A stretch of DNA of 64,000 nt from Cannabis sativa. Lineage: Eukaryota > Streptophyta > Magnoliopsida > Rosales > Cannabaceae. A program made the position numbers and the translations under genes. Location of the stretch: positions 37,257,686-37,321,685 of the forward strand of contig NC_083604.1 in assembly GCF_029168945.1 (NCBI RefSeq). The letters run 5' to 3'. Below the pieces are notes generated by a model that did no database searches, was not told where the DNA came from, and saw only the letters and a list, made by a program, of their open reading frames with translations. Shown here piece by piece: positions 23,556 to 37,142 of this stretch (positions within the stretch are counted from its first letter, which is position 1; each line of letters begins with the position of its first letter).

Positions 23556-26500
23556 TATGCCGATTAGGATCGAAGATAGGGAATTGAGTACTGACCTTAT
23601 AGAATTGAAATTAACTGAGTTTGATATTATACTGGGAATGGATTTTCTATCCAAGTATTCGGCTAGTATGGATTGTAGGCGTAAAATGGTGACTTTTCAA
23701 CCGGAAGGTGAAGATCCATTTGTTTATGTTGGATCGGTTCAGGGGTCTCGGATCCCGGTTATTTCTGTGTTGAGAGCTAGGGATTTACTATGCAATGGTT
23801 GTGTAGGATTTCTAGCGGTAGTATTTGACTCCAGCAGACCTGAAACATTTGGGCCTGAGGTAGTCTGGGTGGTGAAAGATTTTCTTGATGTGTTTCCCGA
23901 GGAGTTGCCGGGATTGCCGCCACAGCGAGAGATTGACTTTGTAATTGATTTGGCACCTGGAGTCGAACCTATTTCTAAAGCTCCATATAGGATGGCTCCA
24001 GCAGAACTCAAGGAGCTTAAGTTACAACTTCAGGGGATGCTTGATATTGGGTTTATTCGACCCAGTGTATCGCCCTGGGGAGCTCCGGTTCTTTTTGTGA
24101 AAAAGAAAGATGGTTCCCTCAGAATGTGTATTGATTATCGGGAACTAAACAAGCTGACGATTAAGAATAAGTACCCGTTGCCCAGGATCGATGATCTGTT
24201 CGATCAGCTTCAGGGAAAGACAGTGTTTTCGAAGATTGATTTACGGTCGGGTTATCATCAACTCAGAATTCGGGAGGAGGACATACCGAAAACTGCTTTT
24301 AGAACCATATATGGGCACTATGAGTTTCTGGTAATGTCATTCGGATTGACTAATGCTCCTGCGGCCTTTATGGATCTCATGAATAGGGTGTTCAAGGATT
24401 TCCTCGATAACTGCGTTATAGTGTTTATCGATGACATTCTTGTATACTCTCAGTTAGAAGAGGAGCACGAGCATCATCTTCGAATGGTGTTACAGCGACT
24501 TAGGGATCCCAAGCTGTATGCCAAGTTCAAAAAGTGTGAATTCTGGTTATCCGAGGTGTCCTTTCTGGGTCATATTGTTGGGAAAATGGAATTATGGTCG
24601 ATCCAAACAAGATAGAATCAGTGAAGAATTGGCCGAGGCCCAAGTCTGTGACAGAAGTTCGAAGTTTTCTCGGGTTAGCAGGGTATTATCGACGTTTCGT
24701 CGAAGGATTTTCTAAACTTTCTATGCCCCTAACCGAATTGACCAAGAAAAATCAGAGATTTGTGTGGTCAGATAAGTGTGAATCAAGCTTTCAGGAATTG
24801 AAGCAGCGTTTGATTACAGCTCCGGTGTTAGCTTTGCCATCAGATCAAGAGAAATTTGTTGTTTATTGTGATGCATCCAGACAGGGTCTGGGATGTGTTC
24901 TGATGCAAGCTGACATAGTCATAGCTTATGCCTCTCGTCAACTGAAGGATTATGAGCAGTGTTACCCAACTCATGATTTAGAGCTCGCCGCTGTGGTTTT
25001 TGCTTTAAAGATATGGCGACATTATCTTTACGGTGAAAAGTGTGAAATTTATACTGATCATAAAAGTCTTAAATATTTTTTCACCCAAAAAGATTTGAAT
25101 ATGAGGCAGAGAAGGTGGTTGGAGTTAGTTAAAGACTACGATTATGAAATACTGTATCACCCCGGGAAGGCCAATGTTGTAGCCGATGCTCTGAGCAGAA
25201 AGGGTCCCGGGCAAGTGTGCACTACGGTTATGATAGCCCCTCAACTAGCCTCAGAAATGATTAGTGCAGGAATTGAGTTCGTGGTCGGGAGATTACATAA
25301 TTTAACCCTCCAATCTGATCTGTTGGAGAGAATCAGAAAGGCACAACTAGAAGATCCCGAGCTAGTTAAAGTTCGAGATGAAGTAGTGGCTGGTCGGCCT
25401 AGAGGTTTTTCAGTCTCAAGCAGTGGAATGTTGTTATATAAAGCTCGAGTTTGTGTACCTAGTGTTGATGAGCTTAAGAAAGAGATACTTGATGAAGCTC
25501 ACACCACGCCATATTCGTTGCATCCGGGAACCACCAAGATGTATCAGGATTTCAAACCCTACTTCTGGTGGTACGGGATGAAAAGAGATGTGGTGGACTA
25601 TGTGTCCAAGTGTTTAACCTGCCAGCAGATTAAGGCTGAACATCAGAGGCCGGCAGGGTTATTGCAACCTTTAGTCCTTCCAGAATGGAAGTGGGAGGAC
25701 ATCGCAATGGACTTTGTAAATGGTTTACCTAGAACTACAGGGATGTATGATTCTGTATGGGTCATTGTGGATAGATTTACAAAGTCGGCTCACTTTCTAC
25801 CAGCGAAAGTTACCTATTCAGCGGATCAGTATGCTGAATTGTATGTGAAGGAGATAGTTCGTCTCCATGGAGCCCCTAAATCTATTGTATCAGATAGGGA
25901 TCCAAAGTTCACATCGAAGTTTTGGGTGAGTCTTCAGAAGGCTATGGGTACCAAGTTAAAGTTTAGTGCAGACTTTCACCCTCAGACTGATGGTCAGTCA
26001 AAAAGAACTATCCAGATTTTGGAAGACCTACTGCGAGCCTGTGTCATGGACTTTGAGGGTTCATGGAGTAAGTACTTGCCTTTAATTGAATTCTCCTACA
26101 ACAACAGCTACCAAAGTACAATAGGGATGGCCCCCTATGAGATGTTATATGGTAGGAAATGTCGTTCTCCTATTCATTGGGACGAGACAGGAGAAAAGAA
26201 GTACCTAGGTCCAGAGTTAGTATAAAGGACCAATGAAGCTATTGATAAGATCAAGGCTCGGATGCTTGCTTCTCAAAGCAGGCAGAAAAGTTATGCTGAT
26301 CCAAAGCGCAGAGATGTTACATTTCAGGCAGGGGAACATGTTTTCCTGCGGGTTTCACCTATGAAGGGTATTAGGCGCTTCGAGAAGAAGGGTAAGTTAA
26401 GCCCTAGGTTCATTGGGCAATTTCAGATACTCGAGAAGGTCGGGCAGGTAGCGTATCGGCTAGCCTTACCACCAGCATTATCAGCTGTTCATGACGTATT

Positions 26501-26783
26501 TCACATCTCTATGTTAAGGAAATACGTGTCAGACCCGACTCATGTCTTGAGTTATGAAGCCCTTGAACTACAACCAGACTTATCCTATGAAGAGCAACCT
26601 GTTCAGATTCTGGATAGAAAAGAAAAAGTTCTTCGCAACAAGACTATTGCACTGGTTAAGGTGCTCTGGAGGAACAGTAAGGTGGAAGAAGCCACCTGGA
26701 ATTGGAGTCAGATATGAGGACTCAACATCCAGAGCTATTGAGGTTAGATTTCGGGGACGAAATCCTATTAACGGGGGGATAAT
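23536..26783 (+). pseudogene. pol: Tekay/Del-like chromovirus pol (PR end-RT-RNase H-IN-chromodomain), broken
   Basis: The open frame starts at 23536 with about six codons from copia interior, then enters the protease end ([12 protein letters not shown]). RT spans ~23970-24590 with catalytic FIDD ([10 protein letters not shown] at ~24425). A one-base loss near 24580 moves the frame to 24594-26225, which holds the RT end, RNase H (YCDASRQG, ~24865), the integrase zinc segment (H..H..CLTCQQ, ~25500-25630) and the core ([15 protein letters not shown]). The integrase residue usually Glu in DGQSER is Lys here (DGQSKR, ~26000). A TAA at 26223 breaks GPELV-RTNEAI. The remaining 26262-26717 ends in a chromodomain (LVKVLWRNSKVEEATW), cut by a one-base loss near 26700. 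Gag and the protease start are gone. Confidence 0.94.
26771..26783 (+). other. polypurine tract of chromovirus
   Basis: ACGGGGGGATAAT directly precedes the LTR start TGTAATGACC. Confidence 0.82.
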
Positions 26784-28866
26784 TGTAATGACCGCTCTAG
26801 TAATGTGGATTAGTAAAGGCAATTAGCACTAATTTTTATTATTTTATTATTTTTTTTTTGTGAATTAATTTTGAATGTGGACCCCAATATTTAGAAATAA
26901 ATATTAGAGTTATAATTTCTCAATTTCGGAGATTTTATTAAACTCTAGGGGTATTATTTAGTTTATATGTGAAATATGTTAATTTTGTAATTTTTGCTCG
27001 GCGACAACGGAAAATGCGATGGATGGCTAGATTGATTACATGGGTAAGTTTAGAACCCTATTTCATAGTGGGAAATATTTTAGAGAAAATATTTTATCGG
27101 GATTGAGCGGGGTTATGGAAATTGACCATTTTACCCCTAGCTTTAGAAATGCTTAGGTTTTAACCTCAAGGGTATTTTAGTAATTTTGTTTGGGGTTGGG
27201 TGGCTGCCTAGAGGTGTGGCACGTGGCCACTTATGTTCAGCCAAAGGAAAATTGAATTTTCCCAATTTGGAATTATCTCATTTTGTTTGTAAAAAGAAAG
27301 AAAAGCCAAAATAAGAAGAACTCTCTCTTCCTTCTCCTTTCCCTCTTCGAAACCAGCAAGGCTAAGGGAATTTGCTGCTGAATTTTGGAGTTTTCAGCTA
27401 AGGATTCAAGCTAGGTTCAAGTGGAGGTAAACCCTAAACCATTAGTTGCATGTTTTTAAGCTTTTTCCTTAGTTTGAGTATGTGAAATTTTGTTATAGGA
27501 GCTGTTAGAGTTTGATGTTGGTTGGGTTCGAATTTTAGGGTTAGGTTGAGTTGAATTTATGCCATAGTAGCTGGTTTAGAGGTTGATTGTTAGTTTTATG
27601 CAATTTTAGGTTTAAAGTTCAAAGCTTTGAGCTTTAATGGCATAATTGGATTTATTGGTTTGTTCTGTGAATTACTGCTTGGATTCTATTGTTTATACAT
27701 TGTATAGGTATACTGGAGAGTTTGGTAAGGTTTGGGATTGAATTGAATCAAGGGGGATGATTTTTGGTTCCCAGCAGTAGAACCGGAATTCCGGTTCTGG
27801 GTGGCCTGTACCAACCGGTCGGCCAGGTTGGTGACCCGTAACCGGGATCTTTGGTTGGGAACCAGTCTACTGTTGGGGAATTTCCAGAACCCTAGTTTTG
27901 GCCAATTTTGAGATATTTAGGGTATTGCCATGAGGTTTATCGATAGGGAAACTTTTAGTTTCAAGTTTAAAGTCCCGGAAAGTGATTTAGCGAGTCACTC
28001 ATCTGTATTACTATTATTGTGATTGGGGCATCCATCTAGCATGTGAATTCCGTTCAAGTCGGCCAGCACACTTGAATTCGGAAAACAGGTAAGAACTGTG
28101 TATAATGTATGATGTGATTATCTGAATGTGTGTATATGTGTTTATATATGCATGCTTGAATTATGTTAAACACTACCAACACTTGTATGAATAAGTTATA
28201 GAGTGTATTGGTACAGTGATTGTTGTGATTGTGAGTACGATACAGTGATACCAACACAAGCATGGAAAATGCTAAGGTGTGTGGTACATCACTCAGTGTT
28301 ACTCAGTGATCGGGATAAACCCTACCAACACTCGTACAGTGAGGTACGATGTGTATGTGGTATAGTGGTTGTACCCTGGTATTAAACGTTCATACTCATC
28401 TGTTAAGCTCTGTAAATAGGTGTATGGGCGCCTATTTACAGGTCGGAAATTATATGGTATGTTATATGCATTTCTTACTGAGTCTGTTGACTCACAGTTT
28501 CTGCTTCCATGTGTAGGTAAAGGAAAGGCGAAGGCTGAACAGGAATGAACCTGAGCTCGGGTGAGGTTGTACATGTCAAGCGGCGCGACCTGGAGTGTTC
28601 GGTCTCGGGACATCTGGAAATTATATTTTGAAAGTCGCGGTGCGACCTGTGAATTATGTATTTTGAAATGTAAAGTTTAAAAAGTAAATTTTACGAAGCT
28701 TGAAATCGGGATCCCGGGATTTGTAAATATTATATTATATTACAAAGTTTAATATTTAAAGCAAAAGTTTTAATTTGACACGTTTTTCGAGAAATTTCTT
28801 TGATTAGCAAAGATTGCACAATAATTGAAAAAGCACTGTAGCGTGCCTTAGCATTAGGGCGTTACA
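26784..28866 (+). repeat. 3' LTR of chromovirus
   Basis: This 2083-bp LTR starts TGTAATGACCGC after the polypurine tract and ends GGGCGTTACA. TTTGG follows and is the likely target duplication, because the uninterrupted copia interior in C3 reads AAATTTGGACTTT at this point. The matching left side was lost in the rearrangement. Short repeats built on CCAACAC and TACAGTGA occur at ~28170-28380. The small open frames here (28054-28613) show no domain. Confidence 0.88.
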
Positions 28867-30044
28867 TTTGGACTTTAAAACGATTGTTTGATGTTTTGGA
28901 TGATATCATGTTGTATTGAGTATTATTTGATGATTGATTGATGTTTGTGAATTTTCGTGAAAAATAATTGAATATCTGTTTCTGGAATTATTTTTATTGG
29001 ATAGTATGGAAAAAATTAAGCAAGTTACTCTTTTACAGAACTTAATTTCCATTTAATTTGAATTAGTTATGATTTTTTGAAGTTTCAGAAAAATTTCGGT
29101 ATTGAGCAACAAAGTTGCGCGTGCAGAAATCATGCAGATTTCCCCTGCGCCGAGTTTGCACGCCCAAATCACCCATGCACGCGCGCGGACGGGTATGCAC
29201 AGCATCCCATCCGTACAGCTTGCAATTTTTTCGTTTTTCTTCGTTTTTTCATACTTTTTCATGGAATTAACTTCCGATTTTTTGTGTAGTTCTGTATTTA
29301 TACATTTACTATTCCTAATTCAATTCTAATTATCATAATTAAATTTATTAATATTTTTTAAATTTAATTCATGATATTAGTATAATTTGAATTTAAAAAA
29401 TAGTAAGTATCTATCTTTTTTGCTTAAATATCTATCTTATTTTTAAATTTGATTATATCTTATCTTATTTTTAAATTTAAGGTCAGATTTTAAATTTTTG
29501 AATTAAATCTTTTTTAAATAATTTGACCTTATTTAAATTTAAAATAAGATAACTATAATCATGTATTTTAAATAGATGTAAGATATTTTGCTAACTTTTA
29601 AATTTTGTTATTTTATTTATTTAAATTACATTTAAAATCTGAAAAAGATATTTATTTATCTTTTTAAATTTTTTATTTAATTTTTATTTATAAAATAACA
29701 TTAAATATTGAAAAGTAGTTAGCAAATTTTGAAATGATATTTAGGTTGGTTGAAACTTAATTTTTAAAAATTGTAGGTTTAATTTTAAATATTTTTTTTT
29801 AATAATTTCGAATTTTTAAATTTTTTTTTTAAATTTTCGAAAATAATTTTTTATTTAATTAATTATTTTTTTTTCGAAATTATTTATTTAAAATTAAATA
29901 AATCCTACATCCAACTAACCTTGTTGCAGAAGTATGTGTTTTAGCTTGTATGTAAGTTTTCAAAACCTATTATTGCTTGATTGCAAATAGCCATGGTTAA
30001 CTTTTTGCCAGATCTAATGATCTGATGGCTCCCTTGGTCAAGTC
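28761..30044 (+). repeat. duplicated 1.3-kb block, right copy
   Basis: This is the partner of 22264-23555. Here both halves are in natural context: the gypsy LTR tail belongs to the full LTR at 26784-28866 and the copia interior continues without a break past 30044. The right copy is therefore the likely template and the left copy the derived one. Confidence 0.9.
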
Positions 30045-33000
30045 AATAATTTGTAACAGGTATATTTACAATCTTCTTTCATCTGTGTATGACCTAGCAA
30101 CATAATAGGACCCATCCAAAGTGTGCCTGTGTGAGCCTATGTGTTTAATTTCATTTTAGATGCATATAGATTGTTGTTGCTAAATAAAATGTCATAGTTC
30201 TTGATAGATTTTATTTAGGCCCATTTAGTTTTTGGGCCTATTCAATTAATAACAGTTGTTCATTTTAAGGTTAAATTCCTCTCTTTTGGGCCTTGTGTGA
30301 GAGTTGGGAGCCATAGTAGTGGGTACGACATACTGAACCTAGCACCCCCTCACATGAACTACCCCAATTGTGAAGGCCCATTTGCCTGATTTGAATAACT
30401 ATACTAGGTTAATTAAACTAGTTTAACCTAATAAAATTGATTAGCAACATAATTAATTTCATTTATTTTGAAATTAATTTAAGAAAATTATAGTTTAAAG
30501 AATATTTTCTTCTAAGCTAAACTATATGTATTTTCTTGTATTTAATTAAATATAGAATTATAACCATCTAGATTCTTTCTGAAGCTTAATTTAAATTTTT
30601 CATTAAATATTCCTATTTAAGTTGATATTTAGTTATCTACAACTAACCAACTTAAATCTGAATATCTTTTGGATTTAAAATTTCAAAATTAAGTTGAGGA
30701 ATTTTAGGCATTGGTTATTAAGATTCTTTAGATATTTTTTAAGTTAATATCTTTTCGAATATTAACTTAAAATGGAATATTTTAGATATTTTTTAAGCTA
30801 ATATCTTTTCGAATATTAACTTAAAATGGAATTTCAAATTAAGTGGTTACAACTTAATTTTTGAATTAAATTTAAATTTGAAAATATTTAAGTTCTAGAT
30901 TTTTTCTAATACAGCTTAAATTAGATATTTTTTCAAATTTTGTGGAAAGATACTTAGTCAAATAAGATATTTTCTAGATAGTTATTTCTAGACTACTTAT
31001 TATTTCGAATATTAAATAGGAAAATATTATACATTGTGAAATTAATTATTTAAATAATTAATTTTGGTACAATTTATTTTAAGTATATTTTTCCTAGTAT
31101 TAAACTAGAAATAAATAATTAAGCCTTCTCTACACTTAATTATTTATTTCTTGAATTTAATACATTTAATTAATTTGAAAATTAAATATCTAAGTTGATT
31201 TTCATCATGATACTTAAATATTTCTTTTTCATGACACTTAATTAAATAGAAAATTATTTTTTAGTTGAAATTTATTTTTTCAATTAAATTTAAATAATTT
31301 TCAAAATATATATTTTTTATTTTATTAATCAAATTTCGAAATTGCATTTCTTAAATGCTGGAATTTCGAATTTTATTTGAAAAATAGATTAAGTTGTAAA
31401 TTAATTATTTATTTTAATTAATTCTTGGACCAACTTAAATCAATGATTTTTTCATTTATTGATTAATTTAAAATAAATGAAGTAAAATATATTTTATTAG
31501 AAATTTAATTAATTAGTCAAAGGAAAATCTAGATAGGTGATATTTTTGCTTGAAGTATTTTTCTAGTGTATTTAATTAAATAGAAAATTAATATTTAAGT
31601 TGAATTTCATCATCATACTTAAATTTTTGAAATTTTTCTTATATATATTTAATTAAATAGGAAAATTATATTTTTTGTTGTAAATTAATTTTGGGCCAAC
31701 ATTAAATTTGAATAATTTTTCCAGGATTTATTTTTTATTTTAACATGCATTTTCGAAAATTGTATCCTTGAATACTTTAATTTTTCGAAATGCAATATAC
31801 ATTCATAGAAAATTAAATTTGAGTTGTAAATTAATTTAAATTAATTTTGTAACAACTTAAATTGAATATTTTTATAAATATTTATTGGAAATTATTACTA
31901 AGATGGAAATAATTCATGTTATTTTCATATCCATCTAAGTAAAATTTATAAATATTAAATTAAAATTTATATTTAGAATTTTTCATTCTAAATTGGAAAT
32001 TTTAATTAAATAAATATATATATTTAAAATAAATAGATTAAATAAAGAGAATCAAAGAAAATACAACTCTCTCAAAATAATGAGCTTTATTATTAAGATA
32101 TTCGATCTCCATTGTTGGTTTTACATCGCGTTTTTTTTAGTGAGTAATCCTCCCTAATGGAGGAACGTTCATTAGCAATTTCGCACCATTTAATCTCGAA
32201 AGATAAGTAGTTTGTAAGTATTTTATATGGTACGGATCACCCTAATGGTGGCGACCATATTTGACTTGCAAATTGCGAAACAATGGTGGAAACTCATAAG
32301 ATAGAATTGTCTTGACTCTCGCCTAAACGGGACAACGCTGAATTCCAATCTTGATCGAATAAAAGGTTGCTAGAATGTTTAACATTTTAGATGAGCTGAC
32401 AACTCTATTCAATGGATGGTAGCTTTGACTCTCGCCTAAATAGGACACTGATATCAGTTTGTTGAAAACCTTGGAAATTATTTAGGATTGTATGTTTTAG
32501 TATTTTCACTTGTCATTCCTACTTGCTATATGTTTAATAATTTCTGAATTGTGTATGAATTTATATTGAACCATGTTATTTTCTGTTATTAAGTTGTAGT
32601 TTAATTTCGAATCTTCATTGTTGGTCTAACTTGGCTTGTTTATCTAATGAGATAAATCCCTAGTGGATTTTCACCATTAAACAAACATAATAGTGTTAGA
32701 TCTCGAAAGATAAATATTGTATATGCGACATCTAGCTGTTCATCAATTGGTGACACATTAGACTAGTATTTTTACGATATGAAACAAGAAGATTGTATAA
32801 ATAAGATTACTTTGACTTTCGCTAATCGAAGCATCGTTGGATTCTTATTTAATAAACGAAATTATCCTAATTCCTCTTAGCTTATTCATTTCGAATTAGC
32901 TCAATAATATATCATTGGATGAATGGTCTATAAATCATTTCATGTCATTCTATATTTTCTCTTAAGAAATTAAATGACGCATATGATTATAATCCTGAAA

Positions 33001-35269
33001 TTCTATTCCCAATTGATATAAATCCTCAATCTTAGAAATCTCCTACTTGTATGGGCAAATCTGACTTAGAGTTTGTATTAGTAGTGGTGGTCCAAGAAAG
33101 AATTACTCATTATATTTGGTTGAATTTAAGTCTTTGACTTTAATTTTAGAATCCAAACAGAAATTTTCTTATATTTCTAATTCCAGAATACAATACAGTT
33201 ACACTTTCTCAGGTGTTTAATATCTATCTTCTATTAATGGATTAAAATTGTATGGAATATGAGTTAGGTATTCAGTGACCAGGATCCACTTGCAGTATTC
33301 TAAGAACTCTTTGATGTAACTAAACCTATGTCATCAATAGACACTACCATTTTTTTTAATCTATGGCATTTGTATCTTGTTCATAGTGGATTTGACAAGA
33401 TCAATCTCTGCAAAGAGTTAATATGCCTATACCCACTGAAAGTAGTTCATCTCATTCGCAGATGGATGTACATTCAGGGGTGGATATGAGTTTTTCGTTG
33501 TATTCTTAAAACAATCACTCTAGATTATACCTTATGCGACGAAATTTGAAATGTGTGAAAATTTCTTAAATTTCTAGCAATGGTTAAAACCATTAAGGTA
33601 AGTGGTTAAAGATCTCGCGAACTGATAGGGGTGGAGAAATAGTTAGTAGATATGCAGTTCAAAGATCATTAAATTGATTTTTTGAATTATATTCAAACTT
33701 ACCTCCCCAGAAATTTCGAGTTGCATATTGATGATTAGTTACTAGTCGTTGCCTAATTCCTTCTATGGTAATACAATTTTAGAATGATGTAATGGTTGTA
33801 TACTTAATGTAAATCATTACTAGATTCATGGATGACCTAATCAAAATCTTAAGAAAAGCTAGAACTGTTAACCATGGTTTGTTAGCTATTCTAAGTGATT
33901 AGGGGTGGACCATCCCATAGTCAATTGATAAGAAAGTGTTTGTTTAAACAAATACTACTTTCTAAGATAATGACTAAGTCTGAAAATAAAGTAGAAAATA
34001 AAGGAGATATTTTTCTTGATTCCAAAAGTGTTCTATCATCTTATTTGACATATGATGATCCCACTGCCTCTATTGTCTTGTCACAACCGAAGAGATCAAT
34101 ATCATTTAGTTTTCTTAGACATTATTCACGGTACCTTGTCGTAGTGGGAGAGTTTCTAGGAACTTACCTTCTTATGACTTGGGAGACACTAGTGATTAAA
34201 ATCCATTGTGAGTTTAAACAAGTAATGGATTGTCAAGATAAGAAACTAAGACGAAAGCCAAAAGAACTATGGTGTAATCCATTCACATGGAGTAACCTTA
34301 AGTTTTCTATTACAAGGACATAAAAGGAAATTTTCGTTTATAAGTCTATTCAATGGACTTAACAAAACTTCCTGTTCCTAGTATTATAGGTTTGAGTTTA
34401 TCTAAACCTATGGCTTGTGGTATACTTGGGAATTACTTACTCTAACGCGAGCAACTTACTTTAGTAAGATGCTGAAGCATTTTCTTTCTAATGGCAATCT
34501 GTAGAAGCTTCTCGATTTCTAGGCATAGATTTTATTTATCTAAGGAAAAGTCTCAACTATTCCAGAAAAGATAAAGCCATGAAAGAATTTCTTATATCAA
34601 CAGTGAGAGGTCTCAGATATGCTTTTGTATGCCTTAGACCAGACACCTGCTGTTGAGTGGGAGTAATGAGTAGGTATCAGATTAATCCAGGAGAAGAACA
34701 TTGGAGGACAATCAAGTAAATCCTAAGATTAAGAAGAGGAACTATATGTTAGTCTATAAGAGTGTGTTTAAAACTCTTAGACTACACCACATCAGATTTC
34801 GAAATTTGCCTGTGCTAGAAAATCTTTCTGATAAGATGGTGGTTACTCTGGGGGTGGAATAGTGATTTTGGAGAAGTGTAAAAACCTATCTGAAGTCTCT
34901 AGGTCTACCAGGAAGGGACTGAATGTTAAAGTTACAGGAAAGGTACTTATTCAGTCTAAGGAAAGTTCTATACATTTTTGGCACCATTCCAAATTGCCTA
35001 AACTACTAGTGTTATTTCCCTATTAACCAAAAGTAGTTGCCAAAAGTATAGAATCCAGTATCCCAAGAGAGTCGACATATAGAGAGGAATTTCACATTAT
35101 CAATAATTTTGTGATTAAGGAAGAGTAATGGTGGAGAAAAAGTTGTGGTTAATTCAACCTTTCAGATCCTATTACGAGGAGTTTACTACTACTACACTTG
35201 ATTTGTATATCGAGGTGTTGAGATTATTTGAAACGCACTTTTTGTTTTATATTAGTGCAAGTGGGAGTT
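30045..35269 (+). repeat. interior of C2, non-coding with decayed pol
   Basis: It is collinear with the C3 interior from ~41600 to 46811 at high identity. The first half, to ~32090, is AT-rich with no ORF. Two structured modules follow at ~32090-32345 and ~32610-32845, then the pol remnants (33340-34810). It ends in the polypurine tract TGCAAGTGGGAGTTT (35255-35269). Confidence 0.85.
33340..34810 (+). pseudogene. Ty1/copia pol remnants in C2
   Basis: At 33364 the translation reads WHLYLVHSGFDKI, matching the GAG-pre-integrase signature WHxRLGHxxxDxI. Near 34515-34700, ASRFLGIDFIYLRK and RYAFVCLRPDTCC match the end of copia RT. MSRYQINPGEEHW at ~34665 matches the RT to RNase H linker. Stops and frame changes occur throughout and most of integrase and RT is absent. 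The ORF at 33895-34323 lies between these remnants; I cannot assign a domain to it. C3 carries the same remnants with shared breaks. Confidence 0.8.
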
Positions 35270-37142
35270 TGTTGGGTTTATGCCCTAAATAAAACTCATT
35301 TCAATATAATCAGATTTACTTATTAATATAGATCAGAAATAACATTTAATGTTTCATGGTTCACATGATTTATTTCATGATTATATGTACATAATGTATA
35401 AATTCATCTGAAACCCTTTTCACATACTTGATCCTGTTTATTGTGCTGTCAACACATTGGAAAGTAAACATGACTATGTGAATAAAGTTTCCTAGATTTA
35501 TCGTACACGGGTTTTACTGATATGATAATCTACAACAAGAGTTTACTTGTATTTGGAGAAATACTATGTTCTTTCCAGAACATTGGTTAAAGTAAAGCTC
35601 AGGTTGGATGCATGGAGTATGCATCGGAAGGGACCGATATTGAACTTTGACTTAGATTTAATTAAACTTACCGTAAAATCTATTCAAGTCAATATCGCCT
35701 AGTTGATCCTAGATCAAATGATCTTAATCCTGTTATGATTAGGCTCAATCTTGAAAGGCTATTCGTGTTCCTTAATTTGTTAGTTAAGCCTACTTTTAGG
35801 TCAGGGTGATACGTACATTTTGGGAACACGGTAGTGCAATTGAGTGGGAGCGCTAGCATAAACATGGAATCTATAGCTTCTATCTGGCGAATAGTAAGCA
35901 AAGGATGATCTCCTTCGAGCTTGACCAAACGAAAATAAATGGTGGAGATCTCATTTCACATAAGCTGAAATATCATTTATACGGGGTCAAGTGTTTTAAG
36001 GATAAAATACATAGTAGGGTGTTACGGTAATTTAATCCCTTTACTGTGTAGATCATTCATATAGAGGATCATTGATCACATTAGGATTATAACAATGGAT
36101 AACTAATGATGTGTCTATATGTGGAACATATAGAGCATTCTATATACTGAGAGTGCAATTCTAAGTTCTATGCGTGGATTCAACGAAGAATTAATAAGTC
36201 AGTGAATTTAGGTTATAAATTCTTGATCTGCTTATTGGAAGCGCGGTTATATAGACCCATGGTCCCCCCACTAGTTGAGATATTATTGCTTGTAAGACTC
36301 ATATAATTGGTTTTGATTAATCAATTATAATTCTCAATTAGACTATGTGTATTTGTGAATTTTTTCACTAAGTAAGGGCGAAATTGTAAAGAAAGAGTTT
36401 AAGGGGCATATTTGTTAATTATGATACTTTGTATGGTTCAATTAATAAATATGATAAATGACAATATTATTTAATAATTATTTATAGTTATTAAATAGTT
36501 AGAATTTGCATTTAAATGGTTGAATTAGAAAATTGGCGTTTTTGATAAAATCATATGCAGAAAAGATAAAACTGCAAAATTGCAAAAAGTGAGGCCCAAA
36601 TCCACATTGCATGGCCGGCCACTTTTATAGGAATTATCCTCTGATATTTTCATTATTTTAATGCCAAATAATTCAAACCTAACCCTAGTGGAATGCTATA
36701 AAGAGATAGTGAAGGCTTCAGGAAATTTACACTTAACTTTCTACTTTTTCCTTCAGAGAAAAACCTAACCTTCTCTCTCTATACCTAGCCGCCACCTTCT
36801 TCTCTTTCTTCCCTCTTCAATTTCGAAATTACTTAGTGTTAGAGTAGTGCCCACACACAGCAAGTGATACCTCAATCATAGTGAGGAAGATCGTGAAGAA
36901 AGACTTTCAACAAGAATGAGTTTCAACACTAAAGAAGGAGAGAAAGAGATCTAAATTCAGATATTGATAATGCTCTGCTACAGAAAGAAATCAAGGGCTA
37001 GATATCTGAACAGAAGGAGTCATATTATTCCGCTGCACCTAATGTAAGGTTTCTAATACTTTATATGTGTTTATTTTGTAATAGGGTGTTAATCAACATA
37101 CTTGTGAGTAGATCTAAGATCCTGGTAAAATAATTTCCAACA
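35270..37142 (+). repeat. 3' LTR of C2
   Basis: This 1873-bp LTR runs from TGTTGGGTTTATGCCC to GGTAAAATAATTTCCAACA, directly after the polypurine tract. It is complete and close to the LTRs of C3. The minus-strand open frame 35689-35928 recurs at 47233-47472 only because the LTRs are alike. Confidence 0.93.

Larger units (their letters stand above)
20641..37142 (+). mobile_element. Ty1/copia-type element C2 with rearranged chromovirus inside
   Basis: The order is 5' LTR (20641 to ~22263, end lost), a gypsy LTR tail (22264-22369), copia interior (22370-23555), chromovirus pol and 3' LTR (23556-28866), the same copia interior again (28867-30044) continuing to 35269, and the 3' LTR (35270-37142). 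The bases flanking the outer ends, CGAAT and GATGT, do not match, so no target duplication supports a simple insertion. The arrangement fits a copia element hit by a chromovirus and then rearranged. Confidence 0.8.

Noticed and set aside
33895..34323. 142-codon frame in C2 interior as a possible new gene
   Set aside because: It sits between copia pol scraps in a decayed interior. The C3 counterpart is only 81 codons and no domain is visible, so it is most likely non-coding or degraded pol.
35689..35928. 79-codon minus-strand frame, nearly identical at 47233-47472
   Set aside because: Both lie in copies of the same LTR; conservation is due to recent common origin and the frame is antisense to LTR with no domain.
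20641..37142. C2 as a simple complete insertion
   Set aside because: Flanking bases CGAAT and GATGT do not match and the 5' LTR end and primer site are missing, so it is recombinant.
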